Assembly: GCA_031308135.1 (NCBI GenBank)
Contig: JAHLJT010009436.1
Location: 123,989,366 to 124,053,365, forward strand
Reading direction: 5' to 3'
DNA from: Acheta domesticus
Lineage: Eukaryota > Arthropoda > Insecta > Orthoptera > Gryllidae
DNA: 64,000 nucleotides
The translations under genes were made by a program, and so were the position numbers. Position 1 is the stretch's first letter, and every line of letters starts with the position of its first letter. Under the pieces are notes generated by a model. The model did no database searches and had not been told where the DNA came from. It saw only the letters and a program-made list of their open reading frames with translations. Shown here piece by piece: positions 11,715 through 23,189 of the stretch.

Positions 11715-11802
11715 ATTATTATTATTATATATTTATTCTTATTATTATTATTATTATTACTGATATTATTGTCATTATATTTTTATTATTATTATTATTA
11801 TA
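11715..11802. repeat. imperfect (ATT)n microsatellite
   Basis: Interrupted ATT/TTA run. Confidence 0.9.
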
Positions 11803-12519
11803 AAGTTTCAGTCTGAATAATTCCTGAATGTATCCACAACATGCCTTGCCTGCCTTGTTTACCTTGCTGCCTCCATCTCGTAACAATAACGCAAGTCTCA
11901 ATAACTTGGCGTTTCAGCTACATCTTACGCCGCCATTCGTTCTTGCCTTTTGGAACACAATTTGAAAGTCCTTAATATTGTTACTTTGTGTCGTGGAACT
12001 AACTATATACAAAATATCATGGAACTGTTCGTTTTCCTGGCAGCTCCCTAAATTCGACATTTTTAAAGAATTATCAGTTTTGTATGCAGTGTCATTCTTT
12101 ATAAAATATAAAATAAATAATAATTTTACGAAGAAAAAACACATTCAACTTTATTACAGTTGTTTCAAAGCGTTAAAAATTATAAAAGGAATATTATTCT
12201 AAAATTGTATTATATAGAGTAAGCCGTCCTGCAGACGCTGGGACCGGTCGGAACTTCGAACTTGTTTGCGCTGGAGGGTGGTGCCCCGCTGGTGAGCTAT
12301 ATGCTGGTTGGGAATACACGCTACCCGACGGTATGTCAGCTCCGTATTCGCCAGGGATTATCGCCAGCGCCCGCGAGAAATACATGCACTACACTTGCGG
12401 GACTAATAAACTTAGCCGTTGATGCTTTCGAAATCACTAATCAGTCAATAAATCAAATCCAGACGCTGGATTCATTTACACTAGTCTTCCTCTCCTTGAG
12501 AGCTTTCCCAAGCCACTTC
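11803..12519. other. non-coding stretch, unassigned
   Basis: AT-rich to about 12215, then a more balanced segment (12215-12480). An open plus-strand frame of 90 codons (12262-12534) has no recognisable domain. Confidence 0.45.
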
Positions 12520-12806
12520 TTGCACGGCACCTAAACCAGATGCGGCCTTGGCGGTTCTTGCGAGTTGTGCGGCATGTGAGGTGCTGTGCTGATCTACGCT
12601 GACGCGGCTCGCGAGGCGCGAGGAGCTTCGACACCAGGCGCGCGATCCGTCATGCGAGCGCCCCAGCTGTTCAGCTGCTTCCTGATCATTGCGCCTCTCT
12701 AGTCGCACGGCCGCACGGCCCTGCTCGCCGCTTCGTCCGCGCCGCTCGCGCCGGCTCTCTCGTATGCGCTCAGACACGCAGCAGGGATTCTGCACGCGGA
12801 CAGTTG
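12520..12806. other. CpG-rich patch
   Basis: CpG-rich block next to the hAT-like MITE. Minus-strand frames are arginine/serine-rich and unrecognised. Confidence 0.45.
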
Positions 12807-13060
12807 GTCTAGCGCAGTGGTGTCAAGGTCTTCTACGGTGGCAGTGGGCACGCGTGGTGGCACCTTAGCATGCCCACGAGCTTCTCTGCGCAACTAGCGT
12901 CGGGAAAGGAAACTAGCATTAGTAACCCCGCCGTTTTACAATAGGAATGGTGTTGTCTCTGGTGGCGGGTAATGAACTGCGTGTGCAGTGGCGATTTTGT
13001 CGTGGCACTCGTGCCACGGATTCCCCGCTGTGCATCGGACCTTGACAACATGGTTTAGCT
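12807..13060. mobile_element. hAT-type MITE (about 238 bp) with 8-bp target duplication
   Basis: The element spans 12815-13052. Its ends are CAGTGGTGTCAAGGTC on the left and, read inward from the right, CATGTTGTCAAGGTC; these form terminal inverted repeats differing by one gap and one base. The flanks GTCTAGCG (12807-12814) and GTTTAGCT (13053-13060) match at 6 of 8 positions with a central TA, as in Buster-type hAT target duplications. An internal palindrome, CGTGGCACTCGTGCCACG, lies near 12994-13020. There is no transposase, so it is a non-autonomous element. Confidence 0.6.
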
Positions 13061-13928
13061 CTTTGCCAAGATGTAGCTCTATCAGGCATGACAGTTTAGT
13101 TTGAGCAGTAGTCCTCTTCAGCGTTGCGATTTCGATCATTGGCACACTGACTATATTAAAGGTATTTGAAACACGCAATCATGGTTAAAAAGTAGTATAC
13201 GAGGGAGGTGTCATGGAGTTTCAGATCTCCTACCCCCCTCCAGAAGCCAGTGATACATATTCAAAAATGTACCTTTTACAGTATTTTCTACATTAATGAA
13301 AATCATTCAATATATCAATTGTTAACGTTATAAATATTATCTACAAGTAAAAAAAATAAAATAGATTTTATATTCAACATAAAGGAAAAATTATTTTAAG
13401 AAAACATCAAATCAATTGGTCACCTGCCCCACAGTAAAAAATCCTCATTGCGTCTCTGGTAGCCAGGGCTTTTTGTCAGTACACTTATGAAATCAATTTC
13501 AATAGAAATCAGTTTCTTCTCTGGCTAAGCAGATGGATTCCGACGGAAATGACACGCGAGTTTCAAGGCTACTGAGCACTAGACATTATCTGAAGGAATA
13601 CAGGACTCACACCACATGAAAGATAGGAATACACCCTAGCTTCTTTATTACGCGTTATGTCTCATTATGAAGTTACGTTGCGATCCGAGAAGCAATAGCC
13701 AGCACGCTTGTCAATCACTGCTGAGTAACGGGTTTCATATTCCGATAATTTCAATCGTCAATTTTCCTGACTTGCCATTTTCATTGTCATAATGCATCAT
13801 TCGCGTCATCATTTTCTTTTATTGCAAGCACGTCCATGAGAACAGCTCAGTGAGTAAATGAAAAGTGGTTCAAGAATTTGACTTTACCAGCCTGCATCAA
13901 CTCATTGTATTTCAAGCCCGTAAGCTAT
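13061..13928. other. non-coding stretch
   Basis: Nothing recognised. Confidence 0.5.
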
Positions 13929-14310
13929 GTAGCAGTTAATTGACTCACAGAATGGTCCCCGTCATATCACTGTAATCAATGTGTCTGAATTCACGTATTG
14001 CATAAATGCCATGGGATATTTATTAATAATGTTAGTATCATATTTATTTAGAATTCATTACAGCTTATCGTGTTTGAGAATCGTAAAAATTATTTTACTG
14101 TAGCAGTTAATGTGACTTCACAGAATGGTCCATCCGTCATATCACTGTAATCATTATGTGTCTTGAATTCGACATATTCGCATAAATGCGCATGGGATAT
14201 TGATATTTCCAATATAATGTTCCTAGCCATGATTCATAATTATTTCAGATTATTCATTTACAAGCTTGATCAGTGTTTGAGAAGACATTTGACTTTAAAT
14301 GCAACATTAT
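13929..14310. repeat. near-tandem duplication of about 180 bases, indel-dominated
   Basis: Segment A (13929-14098) and segment B (14101-14290) carry the same text: GTAGCAGTTAAT, CACAGAATGGTCC, CGTCATATCACTGTAATCA, GCATAAATGC and a late GTGTTTGAGAA. Segment A lacks single bases at many places relative to B. Divergence mainly by one-base deletions is typical of uncorrected long-read sequence, so this may be an assembly join, not a biological duplication. Confidence 0.75.
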
Positions 14311-15419
14311 TTTTCACTGTCTTGTTTAATCTACACTTATTAGTGTCTGCATGTCTATTATCGTATTCAGTCAGTTGCATGACCGTTTCTATTTTTCGTG
14401 TAATTTATCGTTTCATTTTTCCCACTTTCATCGTCTACAGTCTTTTTCCACCCTACAGGATACCTGATAATAAAGTGCTGTAAACATCGATTTTATACAA
14501 TTCATTAGATAATAAAATCATGATTAAATATTTCGGAAGTTTCGTGATTCAAGTTGCGTATGGATAATCGTAAAGGAATTTATTATTGTAAATCGTAAAT
14601 GATATTATTAAACGCAAGTTTTTGGTGGAGGAACTTTAATTTATATGAGTATTTCCAATAATAAGTACTAAATGTTTCCATGAGTACTCTCAGCGGATGA
14701 ACTAAATTAAGTGAACGGAAACAAACGTTTTCTTCTTAACATTTTGAAACTTTTACAAACTTCTATGAAATATGGTGTAGTAATGTGTTACTCACGTGCA
14801 ACAGCTCAACGACATGCGATAGCTTTCTTAGTCGTGGCAGTATAGGAGTATGTGTTGTTCCTTTTAGCGATGGATATGTACGATACAATATTTATGTGTT
14901 TCTACCTGTATTGGGTGACCTCTTGGGAAGATATTTAATGCCCTCTTATCTGGCTTTTCACATAAGGAACTGACTTACGCCACAGGTATATAATATGAAC
15001 ACCGAACGTATGTTGAGGAAAGAGGTCATTTCAGTCCTTACAGTAGCTGTTGGAAATCCCAGCGTGAGGAAAAACCGCAGTACCCAATCCTGTCCTTTCT
15101 AATCAGCACGTTAAACCTACTCTGAATTCCCTGGACTCTTAACAAAGACATAATTGAAAGACAAGAATACTAATTTGTTGAATACATCTATCCGTGTTCC
15201 CTCATATTATACGTTCAATTCCACACCTGTCCAATGAATGGACTCATTGCATGACAACATGAAGATAACCAGAGACGGTATTGTAAATTATTCTATAAGC
15301 CTGATAACGTGTTCTTGTGTCCTGTTTTGAATGTATCAGTACCAAAATGTATGTATATAATATATGGCGTTCTGTGCTGATGAGTTTTCAGCGATAAAAC
15401 TCTTACCTCGGATTAAATT
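14311..15419. other. AT-rich non-coding stretch
   Basis: An open frame at 14163-14483 is hydrophobic but starts in the duplicated segment and is not recognised. Nothing else seen. Confidence 0.45.
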
Positions 15420-15840
15420 TTGAGTCTGATTTTAGAGCGACTGTGCCTTTCCCGAGCTAGCATGCGGCGCGGCGATTTGGGATCCGAAACCAGCGAGCAT
15501 TTTGACGCAGGCGGGGGGGGGGGGCGGGGGCGTTGTGCTGAATCGTCCCGACGGGCACGTAGGCATCAATGGCGTCAGTGGCAGGGTCAGTCCCCCAGGG
15601 ATGGCGCTTGGAGTGCGGGCGTGTGAGGATGGGGGGCAGCCAGTGCGCGAGCGCAGGCGAGCGACGCGTGCAGGTAAGCGCTCCGCCTACGCACCCGCCC
15701 CTCCGCCCTCACCGCTTCTCTCCTCTCGGGGCCAGCGATCGCAATCACTGTCGGCAAACAACCTCTCTCTCCCTCCGGCGCTTCCCTGACCACTTGCTGA
15801 CATAAGCTTACGTGGTAGCGACGGGTTCGCTTGCCCCAGG
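15420..15840. other. CpG-rich patch with a 12-G run
   Basis: GC-rich block containing an uninterrupted G run followed by CGGGGG (15513-15530). Open frames on both strands are compositional. Confidence 0.45.
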
Positions 15841-16729
15841 CGGGCCGTTAGTATTTTTTAATATTAAGACAACGTTATTCAGAAATGTGGCGAGTATGTT
15901 ATTTCATTTACCAGAAAAAATGTAGAAAGTTGTGACACGATACTTTAAAGCTTCATTCTATGGAATAGTCATTTGTTTAATCGTGATCTAAGGGAAAGGA
16001 GAGTTGGTGTGTTTTTAAAGCAGCGTAATATTAGTTTGGTGGTTCAGTTATTTTGCGCTTCATTTTTGGTCAACAGCCCTGTCAGAAGCAATGAGATTGC
16101 TCCAAGTCCCTTTGTGCTCTGATTTGGCAACTACGATTCCATTAATCGTATTGTAACAATTTGAGATACGAATTTCGTGTATCATGAACGATAATGGTTT
16201 ACGGTACAAGTAATTATAAAAAGTATAGTCATCAGACATAAGTCCTTTAAAAACATTGTAATATTGTATGATGCCATAAAATGTTCATAAGTACTATTTG
16301 TGGTAGGCAGTGTTCGACGTTAAATAAGTGGAAACATTTCGGTTGGTCCTATTCACGTTGAACGGAATAGGCATACAATGCTTAATGGTTATTCGTAAGT
16401 ACGGTACTGAGCATAATGGTTCAGGATTCTAGATAAACTGCTTATAAATATCTTAAATAAATATCTCATATTTTATTATGACTCAGTTGCTCTTTTCTCA
16501 GCTCATATATTTTTCAAATGGACAGTTCTTCTTACTGTTCCAAAATATTACTACATTTCAACACACGGCTAATTTAAGATGGTATGGTTCACAATAACTT
16601 GCGATCAGACTTGTATTTTTTTCAAAAGGTATTTGTGTGTTCGGAGTTTTCGTTCCATAATTGTCTCACTTCCCTTTTCTCCTTTACGCATTCCTGCAGG
16701 GATTTCCAGAATAGATACTTAACGTTCTC
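15841..16729. other. AT-rich non-coding stretch
   Basis: Nothing recognised. Confidence 0.5.
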
Positions 16730-17017
16730 TTGTTCATGGTCTTGAAAAATAACAAAAATAACATAGTGACAGCGCTGATATTTCAGCGCATTGATCGTAT
16801 CTTCACTTTTGGTGGCAACACTGTAACACCTCACCTAGAGAGAGAGTTCGTGATCAACGAACCTTTCAGAAGAATGAAGAAGTGTTATGTAAGTCGGCAT
16901 AGTTCTATCGGAATCTTGGTTTGGCCCTGTGAAAACAATGGCGGGGCGGAAATCTCTTATACAGATGTAAGAGAACAGTGCAATGTCGGTATGTTGCAGA
17001 AAGTTCTGTTATTCTGA
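16730..17017 (+). other. unassigned open frame, 95 codons
   Basis: Open frame with ordinary residue composition (REFVINEPFRRMKKCYVSRH in its middle) and a donor-like TAT/GTAAGT near 16891. It resembles no family I know. It could be an exon or chance. Confidence 0.2.
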
Positions 17018-17779
17018 CCTGAGGTAACACTCCCGTAAACTACGGTTCGTCATTGCATATTTAAAAAAATATTTCGTCGCAAAGTACGAAGAAAATTTAG
17101 TTACGTATCATATTCCATTATTATCAACTTATCATGTATGATCTTGGCATGTATTTCCTGTAATGCAATTCTTCATTCTTTAAAATTATTTAAGTAAATT
17201 CACTTGCAGTGTATAAAATGTAAGTTCCGTATCTTTGTAAATTTTATTAAAATTGTATCTTCTACTCAATATCTGAACGTTTTTTTGAAATAAACAAACC
17301 AGGTGTTAATGCTTCGGAAAAGCTTCGCTTTAAACAGTTTAATGCTTAACGGGTGGCTAAATAATGAGAATTGTTACGTTGTATATACACACACAGAACA
17401 CACTCATATTAACAGTGCGCTTTCGTAAATCGTAAGGTTGTAACAGGTTTTAATTTGAGATTCGTTAGTTTTATTAAACATTTATATTTGTATTTCATTA
17501 GAACCGAGTTATTTTTTTTTCTTTACTTGTCAATGCCACCAAAAGGACAGAGGCAAGTTTCCTCACATTAGATTGCATAGTGCCATTGAAGAGCAGTAAT
17601 GACAAGATTTGTGACACTGTCAGCAATTGGCCGCGGTTGTTCACGAAAACAACGCCACTTCCCATTTGAAATGACCATGTTCGGGCAAACGCAGGCGTGC
17701 AAAACGAGATAATACCAGAGAACACCCTGACAATCGCGTCAGAAGATTAAAAGTTCCTCTCTTTTACCAGACAAAATGA
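17018..17779. other. AT-rich non-coding stretch
   Basis: A hydrophobic 75-codon minus-strand frame (17498-17725) is unrecognised. Confidence 0.4.
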
Positions 17780-18002
17780 CGACTACGCGCGCCTCGAATG
17801 CAGCGCCGTAATGACGCATGAGCGCCGAATGCTGGAGAAAGCGAAGGAACAACCGGCAATCGACGGACGATGATGATGCGCTTCGCTGTTGCACCTCACA
17901 CGACGAAGATGGTACGAGTGCGACTCCGTGCGCGCCACCTGCACGCCCACAAGCCTCCCCCCCCTCGCCTCGCCAAACACTGCCCCGCGCCGCTCAGCAC
18001 GC
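17780..18002. other. CpG-rich patch running into the assembly gap
   Basis: GC rises steadily to the gap edge at 18002. The gap probably hides the rest of a GC-rich block that was hard to sequence. Confidence 0.5.
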
Positions 18003-19002
18003 NNNNNNNNNNNNNNNNNNNNNNNNNNNNNNNNNNNNNNNNNNNNNNNNNNNNNNNNNNNNNNNNNNNNNNNNNNNNNNNNNNNNNNNNNNNNNNNNNN
18101 NNNNNNNNNNNNNNNNNNNNNNNNNNNNNNNNNNNNNNNNNNNNNNNNNNNNNNNNNNNNNNNNNNNNNNNNNNNNNNNNNNNNNNNNNNNNNNNNNNNN
18201 NNNNNNNNNNNNNNNNNNNNNNNNNNNNNNNNNNNNNNNNNNNNNNNNNNNNNNNNNNNNNNNNNNNNNNNNNNNNNNNNNNNNNNNNNNNNNNNNNNNN
18301 NNNNNNNNNNNNNNNNNNNNNNNNNNNNNNNNNNNNNNNNNNNNNNNNNNNNNNNNNNNNNNNNNNNNNNNNNNNNNNNNNNNNNNNNNNNNNNNNNNNN
18401 NNNNNNNNNNNNNNNNNNNNNNNNNNNNNNNNNNNNNNNNNNNNNNNNNNNNNNNNNNNNNNNNNNNNNNNNNNNNNNNNNNNNNNNNNNNNNNNNNNNN
18501 NNNNNNNNNNNNNNNNNNNNNNNNNNNNNNNNNNNNNNNNNNNNNNNNNNNNNNNNNNNNNNNNNNNNNNNNNNNNNNNNNNNNNNNNNNNNNNNNNNNN
18601 NNNNNNNNNNNNNNNNNNNNNNNNNNNNNNNNNNNNNNNNNNNNNNNNNNNNNNNNNNNNNNNNNNNNNNNNNNNNNNNNNNNNNNNNNNNNNNNNNNNN
18701 NNNNNNNNNNNNNNNNNNNNNNNNNNNNNNNNNNNNNNNNNNNNNNNNNNNNNNNNNNNNNNNNNNNNNNNNNNNNNNNNNNNNNNNNNNNNNNNNNNNN
18801 NNNNNNNNNNNNNNNNNNNNNNNNNNNNNNNNNNNNNNNNNNNNNNNNNNNNNNNNNNNNNNNNNNNNNNNNNNNNNNNNNNNNNNNNNNNNNNNNNNNN
18901 NNNNNNNNNNNNNNNNNNNNNNNNNNNNNNNNNNNNNNNNNNNNNNNNNNNNNNNNNNNNNNNNNNNNNNNNNNNNNNNNNNNNNNNNNNNNNNNNNNNN
19001 NN
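18003..19002. other. assembly gap (1000 N)
   Basis: Exactly 1000 undetermined bases, probably a default gap length and not a measured size. Any reading frame crossing it is meaningless. Confidence 0.99.
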
Positions 19003-19737
19003 TATGCCATTGTCATTGAGCCTGCGCTTCAATTGAAATATTTGTTGATTTTACGCCAACATGGAATACTTTTGTTGGGAGGGTTTTACAAACGATTCTG
19101 AAGGGATCACGCAGCTTTAGTCATTCGAATGTACGTTTTTGAGGAAATGTTTACGCAGATTGAACAAAAAGACGTTATTGCACAAAACAATCGCAATTCT
19201 GGTAGAGTGAAGGGCTGATGAGAAGAGACCAGAATTCAAAATGTTCTTACTGCAATGATACAAAGCCTTTAGAGATTTTCTACAATAATAAAAAAGCTTC
19301 AGGGATCGTAAACTTCTCATACATTAGACACATTGTTGATTGGAGTCTTAAGATGCAAACTTTTTGAAATAATTTTGAGTAAGCAAAACGTGTTTTTTTC
19401 CTATGGATATCAGAGCAATGTGAGATTCCGAGGTACAAAACTGTTATAGTTTTACACGTTTGCTACACCGAAAGCGTCTGCACTGACAGTGTGGTGCTGA
19501 ATTGGGGGGCCGGCAAAGTTATCGAACCGCGTTTTACCGTTTTCATATTCCCACGTCCCCAACTGCATTCTTATCCTGTTGTATTCCATCGTCATAGTGC
19601 ATCTCCCATTCAAAGTATTTCAATAAATATGACTAACGCGATTAAAATGTGGATTCAAGTAACCTTGTCCGTTAATGTATCGCATATCATAGTCATATAG
19701 TCATTTATGTTTCAAATTAATGAAACATATAATTACG
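19003..19737. other. non-coding stretch
   Basis: Nothing recognised. Confidence 0.5.
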
Positions 19738-19967
19738 CATAATAATAATAATTTTTATTATTATTTTACCCTTTGCACTTACAGTGCTGCAGGATTATCC
19801 TGCTTAGGGTTAAAGGACGTTATGAATCCTCATTCAGCCATTTTTCCGGTTTATCCCCACTTCCAAGGCCCTCTCTACAGAAGAATGTAACGGGTTTCTT
19901 TTAGATGGTCGTATGTATGGAAGTCGGGTGAAGATGGGTGGCAAGCGTCATGCTTCAACCGGACGCC
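19738..19967. repeat. candidate short interspersed repeat bounded by (TAA)n-like ends
   Basis: A compact non-AT-rich segment starting TTTACCCTTTGCACTTACAG and ending GGACGCCTTATAATAA lies between ATAATAAT-rich borders on both sides. That layout is common for small transposons inserted in microsatellites. No homologous second copy is present in this window. Confidence 0.35.
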
Positions 19968-19968
19968 T

Positions 19969-20041
<73 letters not shown>
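19968..20041. repeat. (TAA)n-(TTA)n perfect inverted repeat
   Basis: About 36 bases of TAA units are followed directly by about 36 bases of TTA units, giving a perfect palindrome able to form a long AT-only cruciform. Confidence 0.9.
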
Positions 20042-20510
20042 GCTCGACCAAGTTGAGAATGATGTTTACAGGAGCGCGCCACCGTCTGTGTTTGCAACCG
20101 AAACGACAGAGACGGAGATATAAGGATACTCAATTCAAAATTAAAATGGGACCGTGCCAAACTATTGCCAAAGAAAGCGCGATTTATTTCGTTGCAAATC
20201 TAGTATCTTCCAAATTAATATTTTAACTATATTTGGACATGTCTGCACCTCATATTGGAAGAAATAAAAGTATACTTTTCTCTGCAAAATGATTCAAAAT
20301 TTTGAAACTAATTCTTTCGATGAGCAGTAAGATTCATATAAATCGTTTATTTTAATTTAAGTAGTTTCTCAGAATATATATGAAATAAAATTCATTTTTA
20401 GTAAGAAGTAACTACCACCATAATGAAGAATGTTATAGATACTTCTGACAATGAAGTGAATGTTTTGGTACTTTATTGCATACCTAACAAACAGTCTAAA
20501 GCCTATGGAA
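20042..20510. other. AT-rich non-coding stretch
   Basis: Nothing recognised. Confidence 0.5.
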
Positions 20511-22105
20511 ACTAGTGGTGCTACAGAATGGCACAGACTTTCCCGTATTAGTTTTCTATTTTCCTGGGTCTTCGCTAGCTATTCGGAATTGCCACATACT
20601 CTTTCTTGCCAGCTACCATCTATCATCGCCAAAAGTACATTTTTTTGTCATTTTCTTAATTTTTCGGTTTCCTATTGGTAGAACAGAAACATTAATTTAG
20701 AATATTGAAGAACACAAAAACCTAGCCGTAAATGGCATTTTTCTTTTAAAAATTATGTGCCGTTTAAGAGAAAATGGCGTTTTAGCACTACTAAAAATGC
20801 GAAATTTGAAGCTCATTTTCACAGAAAATTTTTGAGTTTTCAAAATACTTTATTTGAAGTTATTTGAAGCACTTATACTCACAAATATAATAATGTTTAC
20901 AAATTGCTGGTGATGTGCATATTAAAGATGTGAGAGATCTTTCAAAAAAATTTCAGTAATGTAATTTTTGAAAAAAAAAAATTACTCAAAATAAACTTTA
21001 CGCTATACTAAAGAGTGTAATTAGCACTATCCGTTACAAAAGTTTCAAGAAAACAATTGCAGCCATATACGAGAAAATGGCGTTTGAGCATTTCTGAAAA
21101 TGCCGAAATTTGAGCTACTTTTCACAGGAAACGGTAGTGTTTTCGAGAAACTTTACTTGACATTATTTAAAGCATATATACTCGCAAATATAATAATGTA
21201 AAAAAATCGCCGATAATGTAAATATTAACGACGTGAGAGACAAGTAAAAAAAATTACATTTTTGTAATTTTTGAAAAAACCAACCGATATACCAAAATGG
21301 CTTTTATGTCATTGATAGAGTACATTTACCACTATCCCTACCAAAAGTTTAAAGAAAAAATTTGGAGCCGTTTTGAGAAAAGTTGTTTTTTGTAATTTTT
21401 TAAAATTGCACATATTGCACGCAATATTGCACGAAAACTACCAAAATTGTGAAAAACATTTACATGACCTTTATTAAAGAACTCAATATGCAGAACAAAT
21501 TTTATTTGAAGAAAAAATCTCTATCTTCAATTTTGTAGTTGGAGAAAGACGCCGAAAAAATTCAAACTTTCACAATTATCGAAAATTCAGAGCTGTAGGT
21601 GAAAATCGGACCTATGCCATGTTAAAAAGTGTATTTTCCTCTATTCATACAAGAAATTTAAAGAAAAAATTTGGAGGCGTTTTTGAGAAAATGTTGAAAA
21701 TCCCCGGTGGGCTTCATGTAAAGTACCCCCAAATTTTAAAGAATCTTTTCAAAATCACAAAGCTTCGACTAGAATCAGATCGACTGGGGAATATCAATTT
21801 TGAAGAAAATCGACCGAACGGTTTAGGCGCTAGCGTTGACCACAGACGGACAGACGGACGGAATGCCGTCAATCGATTTTTAAGTATAAAGAAGCAACAA
21901 ATCATGGATTTTGACCACACCACGAGATAGAGGATTTTTTCCCTTAATTTAGCAACTGGTTTTATCCACTTATTCGTTTTCACGGCCCGGCAATTAATTT
22001 TTTTCCGCCGAAAATTGGCCATTTTTTCGCGCAGCATTACATAACTTTCCCTATACTACGTATATCACTCCGTGTATACGTACGTATACGGGAAAGTAAA
22101 AATAG
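20511..22105 (+). repeat. family A repeat, fullest copy (about 1.6 kb)
   Basis: The head (20511-20740) is shared with copies at 43136 and 52801 (CAGACTTTCCCGTATTA, then CTTCGCTAGCTATTCGG). Internal diverged units start near 20755, 21020, 21325 and 21640; each has a phrase like GAGCCGTTTTTGAGAAAA and several have an upstream CACTATCC. Then come CAGACGGACAGACGGACG near 21842, CACCACGAGATAGAGGATTT and TTAGCAACTGGTTTTATCCAC near 21950. The terminal hairpin is at 22045-22096, where CTTTCCCTATAC pairs with the later GTATACGGGAAAG around a nested TATACGTACGTATA. The end is GTAAAAATAG. No coding capacity is recognised. Element class is unknown; it is probably non-autonomous. Confidence 0.75.
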
Positions 22106-22214
22106 TAGATTGTTTTTCAACAATGTCTTATTTTGTTGCAAAATATTCCATAATAAATAAAGTGTAGTGTGTTTTGAATTATTTTTTCAGAACTGTGTTC
22201 AAATGGCTCACATT

Positions 22215-22270
22215 TACTATATACTCCTATATTACTCCGTGTATACGTACGTATACGGGAAAGTAAAAAG
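22215..22270 (+). repeat. family A terminal hairpin, solo copy
   Basis: ATTACTCCGTGTATACGTAC and the following GTATACGGGAAAGTAAAAA match the last bases of family A, 110 bases beyond the end of the full copy, with no body attached. Confidence 0.7.
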
Positions 22271-22699
22271 ATAAAAGAAGGAGAATAAAAAATGTTTAAA
22301 TTCCATGAATAAGTATTAAAAATTGAATATAAAGAGGACCTTTTATTATAGTTTTGTACTAGAACGGCGAAATGTAAAAGAAGCAACTTAAAGGGACAAA
22401 AATAAAACAGTCAGTGCAAATCTTGCATCATGTGTCTCTGAAGCTATATTTTATCAGCTGATTAACAACCTCTATAAAGGAGGCCATGGTGATTCCGTAG
22501 AAGCTGTCTCTGAACTCGCTTCTTGCTCCTGGCGACTTTTGTTAGCTAAACTGATAGTACAGGCCCGCGTTTTCTCTGTTAGTTTCACGACGCGCCGCAA
22601 TCGCAGCCTTCATTCTTCTCTTGGTTGAGTTATACTCCTCTATATCACGAAGATGTTATGTGTCGGCTGAATATAAATCTAGGTTGCAACCAGCTACCT
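22271..22699. other. unassigned; may include LINE 3' UTR
   Basis: The segment from about 22440 to 22700 has more balanced composition than its left side. It may be the 3' continuation (minus strand) of the LINE tail at 22700-22895. Confidence 0.35.
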
Positions 22700-22894
22700 A
22701 AGGAGTAGATCTAGGGACTGTCGGTGCCTCTACAATACTTTGCGCAAAATGTGATCGGTTCCAAATAAAACGATTTCTTGCACTTCACAGTCTTTTGAAT
22801 AACCTGGGAGTTTAGACAAGTTCTTTCTCAAATTTTGCAGAACTAATCCCAGAGCTCCGATAACTATCGGGACGACCTGTGCTTTTACGCCCCA

Positions 22895-22895
<1 letters not shown>
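22700..22895 (-). pseudogene. C-terminal fragment of a LINE polyprotein (VVPIVIGALG motif)
   Basis: On the minus strand the frame reads WGVKAQVVPIVIGALG followed by LVLQNLRKNLSKLPGYSKD and then VLFGTDHILRKVL before a stop. This VxPIVIGALG...LLGTAHILRKVL pattern is the conserved C-terminal tail found after the reverse transcriptase in many animal LINE polyproteins. The fragment is about 55 codons and is cut on its 5' side by the (ATT)n run at 22896-22960. It is a dead 5'-truncated remnant. The exact clade cannot be set from this tail alone. Confidence 0.65.

Positions 22896-22960
<65 letters not shown>
22896..22960. repeat. (ATT)n microsatellite
   Basis: Perfect run of about 21 units abutting the LINE tail fragment. 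In one minus-strand frame it encodes a false poly-asparagine tract. Confidence 0.95.
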
Positions 22961-23189
22961 GCAACCATGATTGCGTAATAAACATGTTCATTCTATAATC
23001 AATGTATGAATAAATAAAAAATCCATATCTCCAAAATAAATATTGCAATAATATTTTAGTTTACTTACACCCTACGTATATTTCATCAAGAACAAAGATT
23101 TTGAAATAAAATTAATTTATTACATCAACGACAAAGCTACAAATCTGCTGAGGAACTCCTAAACGATTTTGCATCAGAAAGATCAGATT
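22961..23189. other. AT-rich non-coding stretch
   Basis: Nothing recognised. Confidence 0.5.

Noticed and set aside
17818..19101. Very long open frames across 18003-19002 on both strands
   Set aside because: They pass through 1000 undetermined bases; only a few dozen real codons remain on either side.
22812..23048. Poly-asparagine protein on the minus strand
   Set aside because: The asparagine run is the (ATT)n microsatellite read in one frame.
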